Positions 1-9,703 are shown, numbered from the stretch's first letter. The stretch is 21,161 nucleotides of DNA from Planctomycetota bacterium (GCA_016935955.1 JAFGPY010000098.1:1-21161), one strand, 5' to 3'. A program made the numbers and translations. Notes: generated by a model from the letters alone, not told the origin.

Positions 1-1899
<1,899 letters not shown>

Positions 1900-1983
1900 G
1901 CCTGTGGTGCTCCCCGCCGACGCCGGTCCGCGACGGGCGCCGACGTGACGCCGCGCGGCCGAAAGGGCGACTCCGACCGTCGG

Positions 1984-2547
1984 CTACTTGACGCGCTCCA
2001 GATACTCGCCGCTTCGCGTATCGACGCGAATCAGCTCGCCGTTGTTGATGAACGGCGGCACCGAGATGACCAGCCCGGTCTCCAGGGTGGCCCTCTTGTA
2101 CTGGTTGGTGGCCGTGGCCCCCTTCATGGCGGGCGGCGTATCGACGATCTTCAACTCAACGGCCGACGGCAGCTCGATGCTGATGGCCTTCTCATCGTGG
2201 GTGCGGACCTGCACCGGCGTCTCGGGCTTCAGATAGTTCATGGCATCGCCCAGCACGTCGTCGCTGAGGGGCACCTGCTCGTAGGTGTTCATGTCCATGA
2301 AGTAGTGCTGGCCGCCCTGCGAGTAGCTGTAGACCATGTCGACGCGGTCCAGGGCGGCCGGCTCGATGGTGTCGCTGCTGCGGAAGCGGTAGTCCAGCAC
2401 CTGGCCGGTCCTGAGGTCCTTCAGCCGGGTCTGCAGAAAAGCGCCGCCCTTACCCGGTTTGGTGTGCTGGAAGTCCACGATGACCATCAACCGCCCATCG
2501 TGCTCGATGGCCATGCCCCTCTTCATCTCCGTTGCCACGATGCCCAT
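1984..2547 (-). CDS. efp: Translation elongation factor P
   Basis: EF-P binds the ribosome between the P and E sites and relieves stalling at polyproline stretches. The 187-residue product has the usual family length. It carries the conserved loop TKPGKGGAF, whose second lysine (K33) aligns with E. coli Lys34, the residue that is post-translationally modified, and it ends with the family signature RVDTRSGEYLERVK. The start is set at the ATG at 2547 (MGIVATEMKRG). An in-frame ATG two codons upstream (2553) sits too close to the GGAGAG ribosome site at 2555-2560. Which modification system acts on K33 cannot be told, since no epm, ymfI or earP gene is in view. A consensus promoter lies about 90 bp upstream and secA follows. 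Confidence 0.96.
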   Translation of the reverse strand: MGIVATEMKRGMAIEHDGRLMVIVDFQHTKPGKGGAFLQTRLKDLRTGQVLDYRFRSSDTIEPAALDRVDMVYSYSQGGQHYFMDMNTYEQVPLSDDVLGDAMNYLKPETPVQVRTHDEKAISIELPSAVELKIVDTPPAMKGATATNQYKRATLETGLVISVPPFINNGELIRVDTRSGEYLERVK

Positions 2548-2636
2548 ACACATTCTCTCCGAACGAGGGTTGAGCCGGTGCAGCACCACCTGGTCTTGCG
2601 ATTGCCGTCAAGGCAGCCGAGGCGGGCAAGGGAGCC

Positions 2637-2665
2637 ATTCTATCAAGGGCGTCTGCGCGTGTCAA
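2637..2665 (-). promoter_or_regulatory. Sigma70-type promoter of efp-secA
   Basis: Read on the minus strand: TTGACA (2660-2665), a 17-nt spacer, then TAGAAT (2637-2642). This is a near-perfect housekeeping promoter. Transcription would begin near 2630, leaving a leader of about 80 nt before the efp start. Confidence 0.8.
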
Positions 2666-2706
2666 ACGTGGCCCGTGGAGGGTGCGTTAACGTGTCGGGG
2701 GCCGTG

Positions 2707-2755
2707 CCGTGGCATGGGCATCTTGCCCATGAGTGGCAGGGGCGTCTCGCCCCTG
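2707..2755. repeat. Palindromic repeat family A, two-hairpin copy
   Basis: Two adjacent perfect 8-bp hairpins, each with a TCT loop: CATGGGCA-TCT-TGCCCATG (2713-2731) and CAGGGGCG-TCT-CGCCCCTG (2737-2755), preceded by CCGTGG. The same pattern recurs at 13365-13477 as a four-hairpin array. It lies just upstream of the efp promoter, outside any gene. Confidence 0.8.
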
Positions 2756-2982
2756 CTTTCCCGAAATGCTAATGCACCCTCGTGGAGGACGGACGGCCTC
2801 TGGCGGGCGGCGTTCTGCGGTGTCTATGTGGCAGCGGCCGGCAGGGGGGCACGGGGCGTCCACCGGGGCGGCCGGAAGAAGCAACGGGGAGCCGCAAGCA
2901 GCTCCCCGTCGTACCAGCCCCATTCCAGCGTAATGCCCTCACGCGGGGCGCTACAAAGGGCATGGTATGGCTCTGAGAATAG
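2756..2982. other. Intergenic stretch with one isolated hairpin
   Basis: No credible gene. The one clear structure is a perfect 9-bp hairpin, ACGGGGAGC-8 nt-GCTCCCCGT (2884-2909). It has no U-tract on either side, so I do not call it a terminator. The rest is GC-rich sequence; GTGTCTATGTGGC near 2821 also occurs near 14389 and may be a decayed repeat. Confidence 0.5.
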
Positions 2983-3026
2983 AAAAAAGAGCTGGGCCGA
3001 ACCCCAGCGCATGTCCGGCCCAGCTC
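2983..3026 (-). terminator. Rho-independent terminator of the small RNA
   Basis: On the minus strand: GAGCTGGGCCG, a 16-nt loop, CGGCCCAGCTC (a perfect 11-bp stem, 2989-3026), followed by TTTTTT (2983-2988). It is the clearest intrinsic terminator in the window. Confidence 0.9.
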
Positions 3027-3144
3027 ATCATAGATCTCACCCGTCCTTGGCCGGCCTTTGCTGCCGACCCTCATCCCCCCAAGGCTTCAGAAAGGCCCGC
3101 CCTGCCGTCAGGAGGCCGGGCGGGTACCCTTCCAGCCCTCCTGC
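2983..3144 (-). ncRNA. Candidate small structured RNA, no family recognised
   Basis: A stand-alone transcription unit of about 160 nt with its own promoter (3151-3179) and intrinsic terminator (2983-3026). From 5' to 3' the RNA can fold into three hairpins. H1 is a long stem built of GGCU/AGCC, GGAAGG/CCUUUC, CCCGCCC/GGGCGGG and GCC/GGC with a UCCUGAC loop. H2 is GGUCGGC-AGCAAAG-GCCGGCC. H3 is the 11-bp terminator stem. The 5' end carries CAGGAGG (3137-3143), a perfect complement of CCUCCUG in the H1 apical region (3109-3115), so a pseudoknot or alternative fold is possible. That C-rich apical sequence also resembles an anti-Shine-Dalgarno. It does not match the SRP RNA apical motif, or the layout of 6S RNA, tmRNA or RNase P as I know them. 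It is transcribed divergently from the regulator array. The fold was worked out by hand. Confidence 0.6.
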
Positions 3145-3150
3145 ACCACA

Positions 3151-3179
3151 AGTATAAACCACGGACGGGGCAACTGCAA
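3151..3179 (-). promoter_or_regulatory. Promoter of the small RNA
   Basis: Minus strand: TTGCAG (3174-3179), a spacer of exactly 17 nt, TATACT (3151-3156). The predicted start is near 3144. No Shine-Dalgarno/start-codon pair of a credible gene follows before the terminator. Confidence 0.75.
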
Positions 3180-3309
3180 AGGCGATAGGCGGGCTTTTTG
3201 CGAGTAATATGTTCAAATGTGTACGCGCTGTAAGGTATTGCGGTGCAGGGTATTGTGTGTTTCGGGAGGCGGTAATCCGTTATTTTGTCGACTTTATGGC
3301 ATCCTCTGG
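3180..3309. other. AT-richer control region between divergent promoters
   Basis: The stretch between the small RNA promoter and the regulator-array promoter is visibly richer in A and T than its surroundings. It carries the direct repeat GGTATTG at 3234-3240 and 3249-3255 (15-bp period); GGTATT recurs over the -10 box of the array promoter at 3331. These could be operator half-sites for one of the regulators, but that is a guess. Confidence 0.4.
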
Positions 3310-3338
3310 TTGACAGGTCTGGTGCGTTACGGTATTCT
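3310..3338 (+). promoter_or_regulatory. Consensus promoter of the four-regulator array
   Basis: TTGACA (3310-3315), a 17-nt spacer, TATTCT (3333-3338). Transcription would start near 3345, about 70 nt before the GTG start of the first regulator. It is divergent from the small RNA promoter, with roughly 130 bp between the two elements. Confidence 0.8.
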
Positions 3339-3415
3339 TCTTTGGACCACCACACTAAACCACCATGCGTGTTAATGGTACCTGAGATTTGTGGGGCTGG
3401 TTGTGGGGATTGGGC

Positions 3416-4531
3416 GTGCCGAAGCGTTGCCAGTCAGATGTTGTTCGCGAAGGATTGCTGAGGCGGATCGCAGGGGCCAGCCGCTGGGCTGACGGCGATC
3501 GCCTTCCCGTGGTGCGCCAACTGGAGAAGGAGTTCGGCGTCTCTCGCGTGACGGCGTTGGCCGCTCTGCGGAAGCTGGCCGAGGAGGGCATCGTTCACGT
3601 GTCCCCTCGCCATTTCGCCACGGTCGCTCCCGGGGCCGCAGTGCGGGCGGCCGATCTGCTCACGTCGATGCTCGCCAGGCCTCCGTATCGGCGTGTTGCG
3701 TTGCTGTTTCCCGAGCGCCACCTGCCGTTGAGGTTCACCTTCGGTCAGGCGGTCGAGCGGTTTCTCGGGCCGGCCGCGGCCGAGAGGAACATGGAGACTG
3801 AGATCGTTCAGTGGCCTTACAAGGAGCAGCCGCGATTTGTCGAGTCGTTGCTGCGTCGCGGGTTCACCGGCGCCCTGGCGTTCGGCCTGGAGGCCCGGCT
3901 GCTGCCGACGATTTACGAGATGCGACGGCATTGCTTCCCGCTCGTGGTGTTCAATCGTCGGATTCCCGAGGTGGACGTGCCCTCGGTGCTGCTTGACGAG
4001 CGAGGCGCCACGCGTAAGATCGCTTCGGCCCTGGCCACGATGGGGCACCGCAACATGTGCCTGGTGTATCTGGCTTTCGACGACCGGCTGCGCGAGGCTG
4101 AGCAGCGCGCCGAGGCCTGGGTGAGCTACCTGGCCGAGGCCGGATTGCTGGACGATTGTTCGATGCCGGTCTACTACGTGCAGCCCCGCGACGATGTGGA
4201 CATGTTCGCGCCGCTGCTGCGTCTGGACGAGCGGCCGACCGCCATGGTCTTCGGCTACGCCTACTTGTTGGATCGTTTCGTCAAGGGGCGCGAGAGGCCG
4301 GGCTTCCGCGTGCCCGAGGACGTCAGTCTAGCGTCGTTCGACGTGATCTACGGCATCCAGATGCCCTCATGGTGTCCGCCCGTGACGACCGTCCACGACG
4401 ACGCGCGGCGTTCCATCGAGTGCATGATCGAGGCGCTCGATCGTATCTGGGGAGGCGAACGGCACCCGCCCAACATTCGCGTGCCCATGGATCTGCATCT
4501 GACCGACAGCATTGGCCCGGCGCCGGGATAA
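3416..4531 (+). CDS. GntR-type regulator with LacI-like sensor domain, copy 1
   Basis: A transcription factor of 371 residues. Residues about 1-70 form a GntR-type winged helix, with LPVVRQLEKEFGVSRVTALA matching the family's helix-turn-helix. Residues about 95-365 form a periplasmic-binding-protein-like sensor of the LacI/GalR kind, with RRVALLFPE, FPLVVFNRR, MGHRNMCLVY and VPEDVSLASFDV. Such proteins usually bind a sugar or related small molecule, but the ligand cannot be read from the sequence. The start is set at GTG 3416 because the sequence then aligns with the N-termini of copies 2-4. An in-frame TTG at 3389 would add nine Trp/Gly-rich residues absent from the others. It is the first gene of a four-member tandem array, closest to copy 2: both share PVYY, PRDDV, RPTA and PSWCP. 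It ends DSIGPAPG, an ending echoed in all four. Confidence 0.9.
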   Translation: MPKRCQSDVVREGLLRRIAGASRWADGDRLPVVRQLEKEFGVSRVTALAALRKLAEEGIVHVSPRHFATVAPGAAVRAADLLTSMLARPPYRRVALLFPERHLPLRFTFGQAVERFLGPAAAERNMETEIVQWPYKEQPRFVESLLRRGFTGALAFGLEARLLPTIYEMRRHCFPLVVFNRRIPEVDVPSVLLDERGATRKIASALATMGHRNMCLVYLAFDDRLREAEQRAEAWVSYLAEAGLLDDCSMPVYYVQPRDDVDMFAPLLRLDERPTAMVFGYAYLLDRFVKGRERPGFRVPEDVSLASFDVIYGIQMPSWCPPVTTVHDDARRSIECMIEALDRIWGGERHPPNIRVPMDLHLTDSIGPAPG

Positions 4532-4615
4532 GGCGCTGGGATGGACTGCCGGAATGGGCGCTGAGATGGCGTCCACATGGTTGGGATGGGCGGGCATGAC
4601 AAGTGAGGTTGCCGA

Positions 4616-5728
4616 GTGACCAGGCAGGACAAGGCCCAGAACGTCTTGGAGCAACTGCTGCGACGGATCGTCGCGGGCGACTGGTCCGCGCCTGGAGAAC
4701 TCCCTCCCATTCGTTGCCTGGAACGCCAGCTCGGGACCTCGCGGGTAACCCTGATCGAGGCCCTCCGCCGCGCCGCCGCAGAGGGCGTCATCCGGCAGCG
4801 GGCCAAGCGGCCGGCCACGCTCGCGCCCGACGCGCTCGACCGCTGTCGCCGACTCCTCGGCCGCATGCATACCGATAAGGAACAGCGGCGCGTGGCCGTC
4901 CTGGTGCCCGAGGCGGCCCGGTTCCTGCGCTTCGACTTCCGCGACGTGCTCCGCAGGCACCTGGTCGGTCCGGCCGCCGAGCGCAACATCGACGTCGAGA
5001 TACTCAGTTGGCCGGACACCGGGCAGCGCGAGTTTGTCGAGAATCTTGTCCAGGAGGGGTTCGGAGCGACCGTGGCCATGGGCATCCGCGCCGAACACCT
5101 GTTGACGCTGCACCTGTTGCGGCAACACCGGTTTCCCGTTCTGCTGTTCAATCGGGTCATCCCCGATCTGCCGTTCCCGTCCCTGCTGCTTGACGAGTAC
5201 GAGGCGTCGCAGCACATTGCCGCCGAGCTGGTCGCCCTGGGGCATCGGAACCTGTGCCTGGTCTACCCGGCCTTCGACGAGCGGATTCGCATCGGCCAGC
5301 ATCGCGTCAACGGCTGGATCGACTACCTGAAACGCGAGCGGCTGCTCGATCAGTGCAGCCTCCCGGTCTACTACTTGACGCCGCGCGACGACGTCAACCT
5401 GTTTGCGCCTCCGCTGCGGCTGAAGAACCGGCCCACGGCGATCGTCTTCGGATTCGGTTCGCTGTGGGACCAGTTTGCCGCCGCGTATCCGACGTTTCCC
5501 TTCCGGGTTCCCGAGGACGTGTCGTTGGCGACATTCGACATCATCTACCGTGCGGCCCAACCCTCATGGTGCCCGTCGGTGACGTCGCTCTCGGAGAACC
5601 CGGACCATACGGCCGCCGCCACGGTGGACATGCTGGACAAGATGCTGAGCGGGCAGTTGCGCCCCGAGAACGTCATATTGCACCTGGAAATGGCACACGG
5701 CCCGAGCATCGGCCCGGCGCCGAACTGA
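4616..5728 (+). CDS. GntR-type regulator with LacI-like sensor domain, copy 2
   Basis: A 370-residue paralogue of copy 1, with the same order of an N-terminal GntR winged helix (ELPPIRCLERQLGTSRVTLI) and a LacI-like ligand-binding domain (RRVAVLVPE, FPVLLFNR, LGHRNLCLVYPAFDE, VPEDVSLATFD). It starts at GTG 4616, with GAGG seven bases upstream. The 84-bp gap after copy 1 holds an imperfect tandem repeat of about 25 bp beginning GGCGCTG (4532 and 4557) and no terminator, so the genes are probably cotranscribed. The recognition-helix residues differ from copy 1 (TLIEALRRA against TALAALRKL), which suggests a different or overlapping operator. The C-terminus GPSIGPAPN keeps the shared ending. Confidence 0.92.
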   Translation: MTRQDKAQNVLEQLLRRIVAGDWSAPGELPPIRCLERQLGTSRVTLIEALRRAAAEGVIRQRAKRPATLAPDALDRCRRLLGRMHTDKEQRRVAVLVPEAARFLRFDFRDVLRRHLVGPAAERNIDVEILSWPDTGQREFVENLVQEGFGATVAMGIRAEHLLTLHLLRQHRFPVLLFNRVIPDLPFPSLLLDEYEASQHIAAELVALGHRNLCLVYPAFDERIRIGQHRVNGWIDYLKRERLLDQCSLPVYYLTPRDDVNLFAPPLRLKNRPTAIVFGFGSLWDQFAAAYPTFPFRVPEDVSLATFDIIYRAAQPSWCPSVTSLSENPDHTAAATVDMLDKMLSGQLRPENVILHLEMAHGPSIGPAPN

Positions 5729-5769
5729 CCGCCCGTGCCGGAGTGACCGGCCGGCCATAAAGGAGACTC

Positions 5770-6882
5770 GTGGACAGACCCGACCGAGCGGATACGGTAT
5801 TGCGATCGCTGCTGCGCGAAATGGCCTGCGGACGCTGGCCCTCCGGATCGCGCCTGCCACCGGTTCGCCAGTTGGAGACCGAGTTCGTCACCTCGCGGCT
5901 GACCATGCTCGAAGTCCTCCACAGGGCCGAGGCCGCAGACCTGCTGACCGTGCAGCCGCGACAGGGGGCCACCGTGCGGCCGGCGGCCGCCGAACGCGCC
6001 GCCAAAATGCTCGCCGTTCGCCGCGCCGCCTCGCACGGCCGCCGCATGGCCGTCCTTATTCCCGACTATTTCCCTAAGGAATTGGTACCCTACTACTGGG
6101 AATTCGCCCAAACCATCGTCGACGATGCCGTACCCCAGGACATCGCCGGCGAGATCGTCGAGATTCCCATCCTCGACCAGGTGGCCTTTGCCGCCGAGTT
6201 CGCGGCGCGGGGGTTCGCCGCGGCTGTTGTCCTGGGATATGTCCCGAGCTACCTGGTCAGCCTGCACATTCTCAAGCAGCAGCGGTTCCCCGTCCTGCTG
6301 ATCAACCGCGAGCCGCAGTCGCTGGCACTGCCATGGCTCAATCAGGACGAGGCCGGCGCGGTTCACGGCATCCTGGCCAAGCTGACGGCCATGGGGCACC
6401 GGAACCTCTGCCTCGTGCGGCGGCCGCTGGATCTGGACCTGCTGCAGCGAGTGACGCGCGAGAAGACCTGGGTCCGTACCTTGCGGCGGGCGGGACTGAT
6501 CGAGCACTGCACGTTGCCGCTGCACTACGTTCCCTTCGCCGACATGAGTCTGACCATGGGCGGTCTGCTCGACCATCCGCGTCGGCCGACCGCCCTGGTC
6601 TTCGAGAACGGCGACCTGTGCGAGCGGTTCCTCAGAAGTCCGCGGTACCGACACCTGAAGATTCCGCGCGACCTGAGCGTGGCCACCTTCGACCGCATTC
6701 ACGAGGACGGCTGGCTGGTCGACTGTCCGCCGGTGACGACCATCGAGCCCGACCGTCACGCGATGACCTCCGCGATTCTTCAGCGGGTGAACGAGATGTT
6801 CAACGGCAATCCGGAACCGGAAAACGGCCATGTGCCGATGAGGATCAGAATGACCGACAGCATCGCGCCGCTGGGGCGATGA
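5770..6882 (+). CDS. GntR-type regulator with LacI-like sensor domain, copy 3
   Basis: A 370-residue third member. The winged helix contains RLPPVRQLETEFVTSRLTML; the sensor contains RRMAVLIPDYFPKE, QQRFPVLLINR, MGHRNLCLV and IPRDLSVATFDRI. It starts at GTG 5770 behind a good AAAGGAG site, 41 bp after copy 2. It is clearly closer to copy 4 than to copies 1 and 2 (shared RFPVLL, LPW, a DH..R/GPTA-VFE segment followed by LC..FL, and a VPM-TDSIAP ending). The array therefore looks like two pairs of relatives. The sensor pocket segments differ most between pairs, consistent with different ligands, though this is inference. Confidence 0.92.
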   Translation: MDRPDRADTVLRSLLREMACGRWPSGSRLPPVRQLETEFVTSRLTMLEVLHRAEAADLLTVQPRQGATVRPAAAERAAKMLAVRRAASHGRRMAVLIPDYFPKELVPYYWEFAQTIVDDAVPQDIAGEIVEIPILDQVAFAAEFAARGFAAAVVLGYVPSYLVSLHILKQQRFPVLLINREPQSLALPWLNQDEAGAVHGILAKLTAMGHRNLCLVRRPLDLDLLQRVTREKTWVRTLRRAGLIEHCTLPLHYVPFADMSLTMGGLLDHPRRPTALVFENGDLCERFLRSPRYRHLKIPRDLSVATFDRIHEDGWLVDCPPVTTIEPDRHAMTSAILQRVNEMFNGNPEPENGHVPMRIRMTDSIAPLGR

Positions 6883-6922
6883 GGTGTCGGCCGACAAATA
6901 ATGCGCTGGTGGGGGAATGGGC

Positions 6923-8056
6923 GTGGCAAGGAAAGACGTCACCGAACGTGTGTTCGAGCAGTTGCTCGGACAACTCGCGACCGGGCACTGGCTGCCCGGC
7001 GACAAGCTGCCTCCTGTGCGGCAATTGGAGAAGACTTTCGGCACCTCGCACCTGACGATGCTCAGGGTGCTGCGCCGCGCCGCCGACCAGCGGCTGCTGG
7101 TCATCGAGCCTCGCCGCGCGGCCATTGTCCAACCCGACGTGATCGAACGGGCGGCGCGGCTGCTGGCCGTCCGCGAAGCCGGCGATCAGAACCAGCGGCT
7201 GGCCATTCTCGTGCCCGACCGCTATCTGCCACTGTCGCCCGGTAACGTTCAGACACTCACGATCAACGCCGTGATCGACGAAGCCCCGCGACATGGCCTG
7301 GCCGCCGAAGTCGTCGAGTGGCCGGTGCTCAACCAGGTCTCGTTTGTCCAGCGGTTCACAGGGCAGGGCTATGCCGCCGCGATCGCCACGGCTTTCCTGT
7401 CCGGGTACCTGACCGCCCTTCACCTGCTTGAGGAACAGCGGTTTCCTGTGCTGCTGGTCCAGCGACAGGTGCCCAGCCTTGGCCTGCCCTGGGTCATTTC
7501 TGACCTCTACGGCGCCGCCCAGGAGCTGGCCGGGACGCTGGCCGACATGGGGCACCGGAACCTCTGCATGATCGGCCGGGCTCACGATACGCTGTTCTCG
7601 CGGTTCGATTTCAACCATGACGGCTGGATGGATTACCTCAAGGAGTCCGGGCTGATTCGCAGTTGCTCGTTTCCCTTCTATTACGTCAGACTGTACGATA
7701 CCGACCTGACGATCGATCCCATCTTCGATCATCCCAACGGTCCGACGGCCGTGGTCTTTGAGGGGGGCAGTCTCTGTGGCCAGTTCCTCGGTCAGAAGCG
7801 GTTCGCCCACATGAGGATTCCCGAAGAGGTTAGCCTGGCCACGTTTAACTGGATACCGGATTGGCCCCGGGAGATAGCCTCGCCGCCTGTCACTGCCGCG
7901 ACGTTTGAGCCGCGCGAGATGGCCAGGTGCATCATCTCGAAGGTCAAGAAGATGATCGGCGGGAACCTGCATCCGGGCAACGCCATCGTGCCCATGACGC
8001 TGCACGTGACCGACAGCATCGCGCCGCCATCCTCGGCCCGCAAGACGCCTATGTAG
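6923..8056 (+). CDS. GntR-type regulator with LacI-like sensor domain, copy 4
   Basis: The fourth member, 377 residues, with winged helix KLPPVRQLEKTFGTSHLTML and sensor motifs LAILVPDRY, RFPVLLVQR, MGHRNLCMIG and IPEEVSLATFN. The start is placed at GTG 6923. It leaves seven bases to GGGGGA (6911-6916) and gives an N-terminus (21 residues up to the ATG-like turn) that matches copies 2 and 3. The ATG at 6917 lies almost on the ribosome site. The gap after copy 3 is about 40 bp. The C-terminus is slightly longer than in the others (DSIAPPSSARKTPM). No metabolic or transport gene follows on this strand: the next genes are convergent, so the regulated genes are elsewhere. Confidence 0.92.
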   Translation: MARKDVTERVFEQLLGQLATGHWLPGDKLPPVRQLEKTFGTSHLTMLRVLRRAADQRLLVIEPRRAAIVQPDVIERAARLLAVREAGDQNQRLAILVPDRYLPLSPGNVQTLTINAVIDEAPRHGLAAEVVEWPVLNQVSFVQRFTGQGYAAAIATAFLSGYLTALHLLEEQRFPVLLVQRQVPSLGLPWVISDLYGAAQELAGTLADMGHRNLCMIGRAHDTLFSRFDFNHDGWMDYLKESGLIRSCSFPFYYVRLYDTDLTIDPIFDHPNGPTAVVFEGGSLCGQFLGQKRFAHMRIPEEVSLATFNWIPDWPREIASPPVTAATFEPREMARCIISKVKKMIGGNLHPGNAIVPMTLHVTDSIAPPSSARKTPM

Positions 8057-8103
8057 CCCGGGCGCCTGTTCCGAGCGACGAAAGCAGGCCGAACAGTCCT
8101 GCG

Positions 8104-8319
8104 GCATTTCACGGTTGAATGTACTCTGTCGACCGCCGGCATTGCCGTTAAAGTCCCCGGCATCGCTGGGGGATCGAATGGTTGCGAACGTTCGTATCCC
8201 GCCGCAGTGCGGCGGGCTTGTGCATGACGCTGGCCGTGTGCCGAACAAGCCCCCGGCATCGCCGAGGGAGACGGGTCTGCCTTCGTGCGACACGGCGCCC
8301 ACATTCAACCGTGAAATGC
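8104..8319. mobile_element. MITE-like 216-bp element with 19-bp inverted ends (family D)
   Basis: The ends are a perfect 19-bp inverted repeat, GCATTTCACGGTTGAATGT (8104-8122) and its complement (8301-8319). Inside are several hairpins, including CCCGCCGC-AGT-GCGGCGGG and GAACGTTC, and a CCCCGGCATCGC-type motif seen more than once. Its right part is related to 19079-19256. There is no transposase and no obvious target duplication, so it would be non-autonomous. Confidence 0.7.
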
Positions 8320-8509
8320 TGTAAGCGGCGTCGGACGAGAGTTCTTCTCTTGGGAACCGCGTCTCCGCAGGGGCATGTAGGGGCACGGCCTGCCGTGCCC
8401 GCGAAAGGCCAAGACATTCGGCATGCCTGTTCCTCGGCATTGCTGGGGTATTCGGCAGGTGCAGGCGCAACACCCTCGCAGAGATCCGAGAGGGCTTCTG
8501 CAAAACCGC
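8320..8509. other. Intergenic remainder with one hairpin
   Basis: No gene seen. A strong hairpin GGGCACGGC-CT-GCCGTGCCC lies at 8381-8400, without a U-tract. It resembles single hairpins of the family A kind. It lies between the convergent ends of regulator copy 4 and the lipoprotein gene. Confidence 0.5.
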
Positions 8510-9703
8510 TCAGCGGGAAGTCGCGATTTCCAGTTCCAGCCGCGCGCCGGCGCTTCGCGACGTGGCGGCGTCTTCCACGAGCACCTTCAGCACGTAGCGG
8601 CCCGCCGGCAGCTTGGCCGGCAGGGGGAGCGTCGTACCCAGGAAGAAATCCTGTCGCGGTGTGCGGCAAGTGTCGTCGATGTTCTCGAAGTTGTGCCGCC
8701 AGACGACCGCTCCGTCCTCGTTCTCCAGGCTGAGACGCTCCGCCAGGCGAACGTGGTAGAGGCCGTCGCCTTCCCGCTTGCTCGTGAACTTGCGGACCTC
8801 GGTGTACAGCAGCAGACTCTGTCCCGGCAGGAAACGGTTGGCGGTCGTGGGCGTGTAGACGCCGAACCGCTGAATCTCGTCGCAGAAACGCACTTCGCCC
8901 ATTTCCAGGGGAGCCTCCGGCAACATGTCCGAACGGACCTCGTCCAGGGCGTCGAGCACTTCGCCCGCGTGGGTCGACCGGTTCGTTCCGGGCGTGCGGT
9001 CCCGGGCCACGATCAGCGTCCACATCAGGTCGCGCCACAGTTTCTGCTCGGCCGGCGGCAGACCGGCGATCGCCTCCAGGCTCTTCTCGTCCTGGCCGGC
9101 CGCGAAATGCAGGAACCGCAACGTGCGGGCCACCTCCACGTCCGCGGGCCGTCGCGCAGCCATTTCCCGGTAGCGATCGATCAGCGTCTCGAGCGTCACC
9201 GCCTCGGCCGGCGCGACCTCGGCCTTGGGCTCGGTCGCCGGAGCGGACGATTCGGTTGCCGACTCGTCGGCGGGCGATGTTGTGCCGGCCTGGGCGATCC
9301 CTACGGGCTGCACGGTTGTCAGGCTGACCTCGCCAGCCTTCTGCGGCACGAGGCCGGCGGTCTGCGAGTTGTCGTCCGCCGACGAACCGCCGGTCTGAAC
9401 CGACGACGTCGTCTGGCCGCTGCCGGTCGGGGTCCGGCGGGCCAGGGCGGCTTCAAGCTCGGCCACTTTGCGGGCCACATCGTCAGGAGACTTCACCGTG
9501 TCGTCCGCCGGAAGGGTCGAAGCATTGTCGCTCGCGCCCTGCTGCGACGCCGCGTCTCCCGTGGCATTGTCGGTACTCGCATCGCGCGGTACGGCCGGAG
9601 GCACTTCGACGATCGGTCCGGGCCCGCGATGGCATCCGGCTCCCCAGGGCAGCACTGCCACGACCGCGGTTGCCAGGATGACTGATACCAGCCTACGGTT
9701 CAT
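8510..9703 (-). CDS. Putative lipoprotein of unknown function
   Basis: A 397-residue exported protein. A hydrophobic signal (residues 5-20) leads to WGAGC with Cys24 as the likely lipidated residue; glycine at -3 is less usual for a lipobox. Residues 35-165 are a low-complexity Ala/Ser/Thr/Gln linker. Residues 170-235 look helical. Residues 265-397 form a beta-rich domain (FGVYTPT, LPGQSLLLYTEV, GDGLYHVRL, LPAGRYVLKVLVED) like those used in envelope adhesion or assembly. No named family is recognised. It starts at ATG 9703 behind GAGGTGAG, and its ATG overlaps the TGA of holA (ATGA), so translation is probably coupled. This resembles holA linkage to an envelope lipoprotein gene (lptE) in proteobacteria, but no LptE similarity is evident. 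Confidence 0.8.
   Translation of the reverse strand: MNRRLVSVILATAVVAVLPWGAGCHRGPGPIVEVPPAVPRDASTDNATGDAASQQGASDNASTLPADDTVKSPDDVARKVAELEAALARRTPTGSGQTTSSVQTGGSSADDNSQTAGLVPQKAGEVSLTTVQPVGIAQAGTTSPADESATESSAPATEPKAEVAPAEAVTLETLIDRYREMAARRPADVEVARTLRFLHFAAGQDEKSLEAIAGLPPAEQKLWRDLMWTLIVARDRTPGTNRSTHAGEVLDALDEVRSDMLPEAPLEMGEVRFCDEIQRFGVYTPTTANRFLPGQSLLLYTEVRKFTSKREGDGLYHVRLAERLSLENEDGAVVWRHNFENIDDTCRTPRQDFFLGTTLPLPAKLPAGRYVLKVLVEDAATSRSAGARLELEIATSR

Noticed and set aside
2884..2909. A 9-bp hairpin as a terminator.
   Set aside because: No run of T follows on either strand.
2769..3074. A short minus-strand frame starting with ATG after GGGGGG inside the small RNA.
   Set aside because: It would read through the terminator hairpin and U-tract into unrelated sequence; the product has no recognisable features.
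2983..3144. Identification of the small RNA as SRP RNA or 6S RNA.
   Set aside because: The conserved SRP apical GGAA loop and AGCAG side are absent, and there is no long closing helix with a central bubble as in 6S RNA.
3071..3355. A 94-codon minus-strand frame overlapping the small RNA promoter.
   Set aside because: It would start upstream of both promoter elements, has no ribosome site and overlaps the structured RNA.
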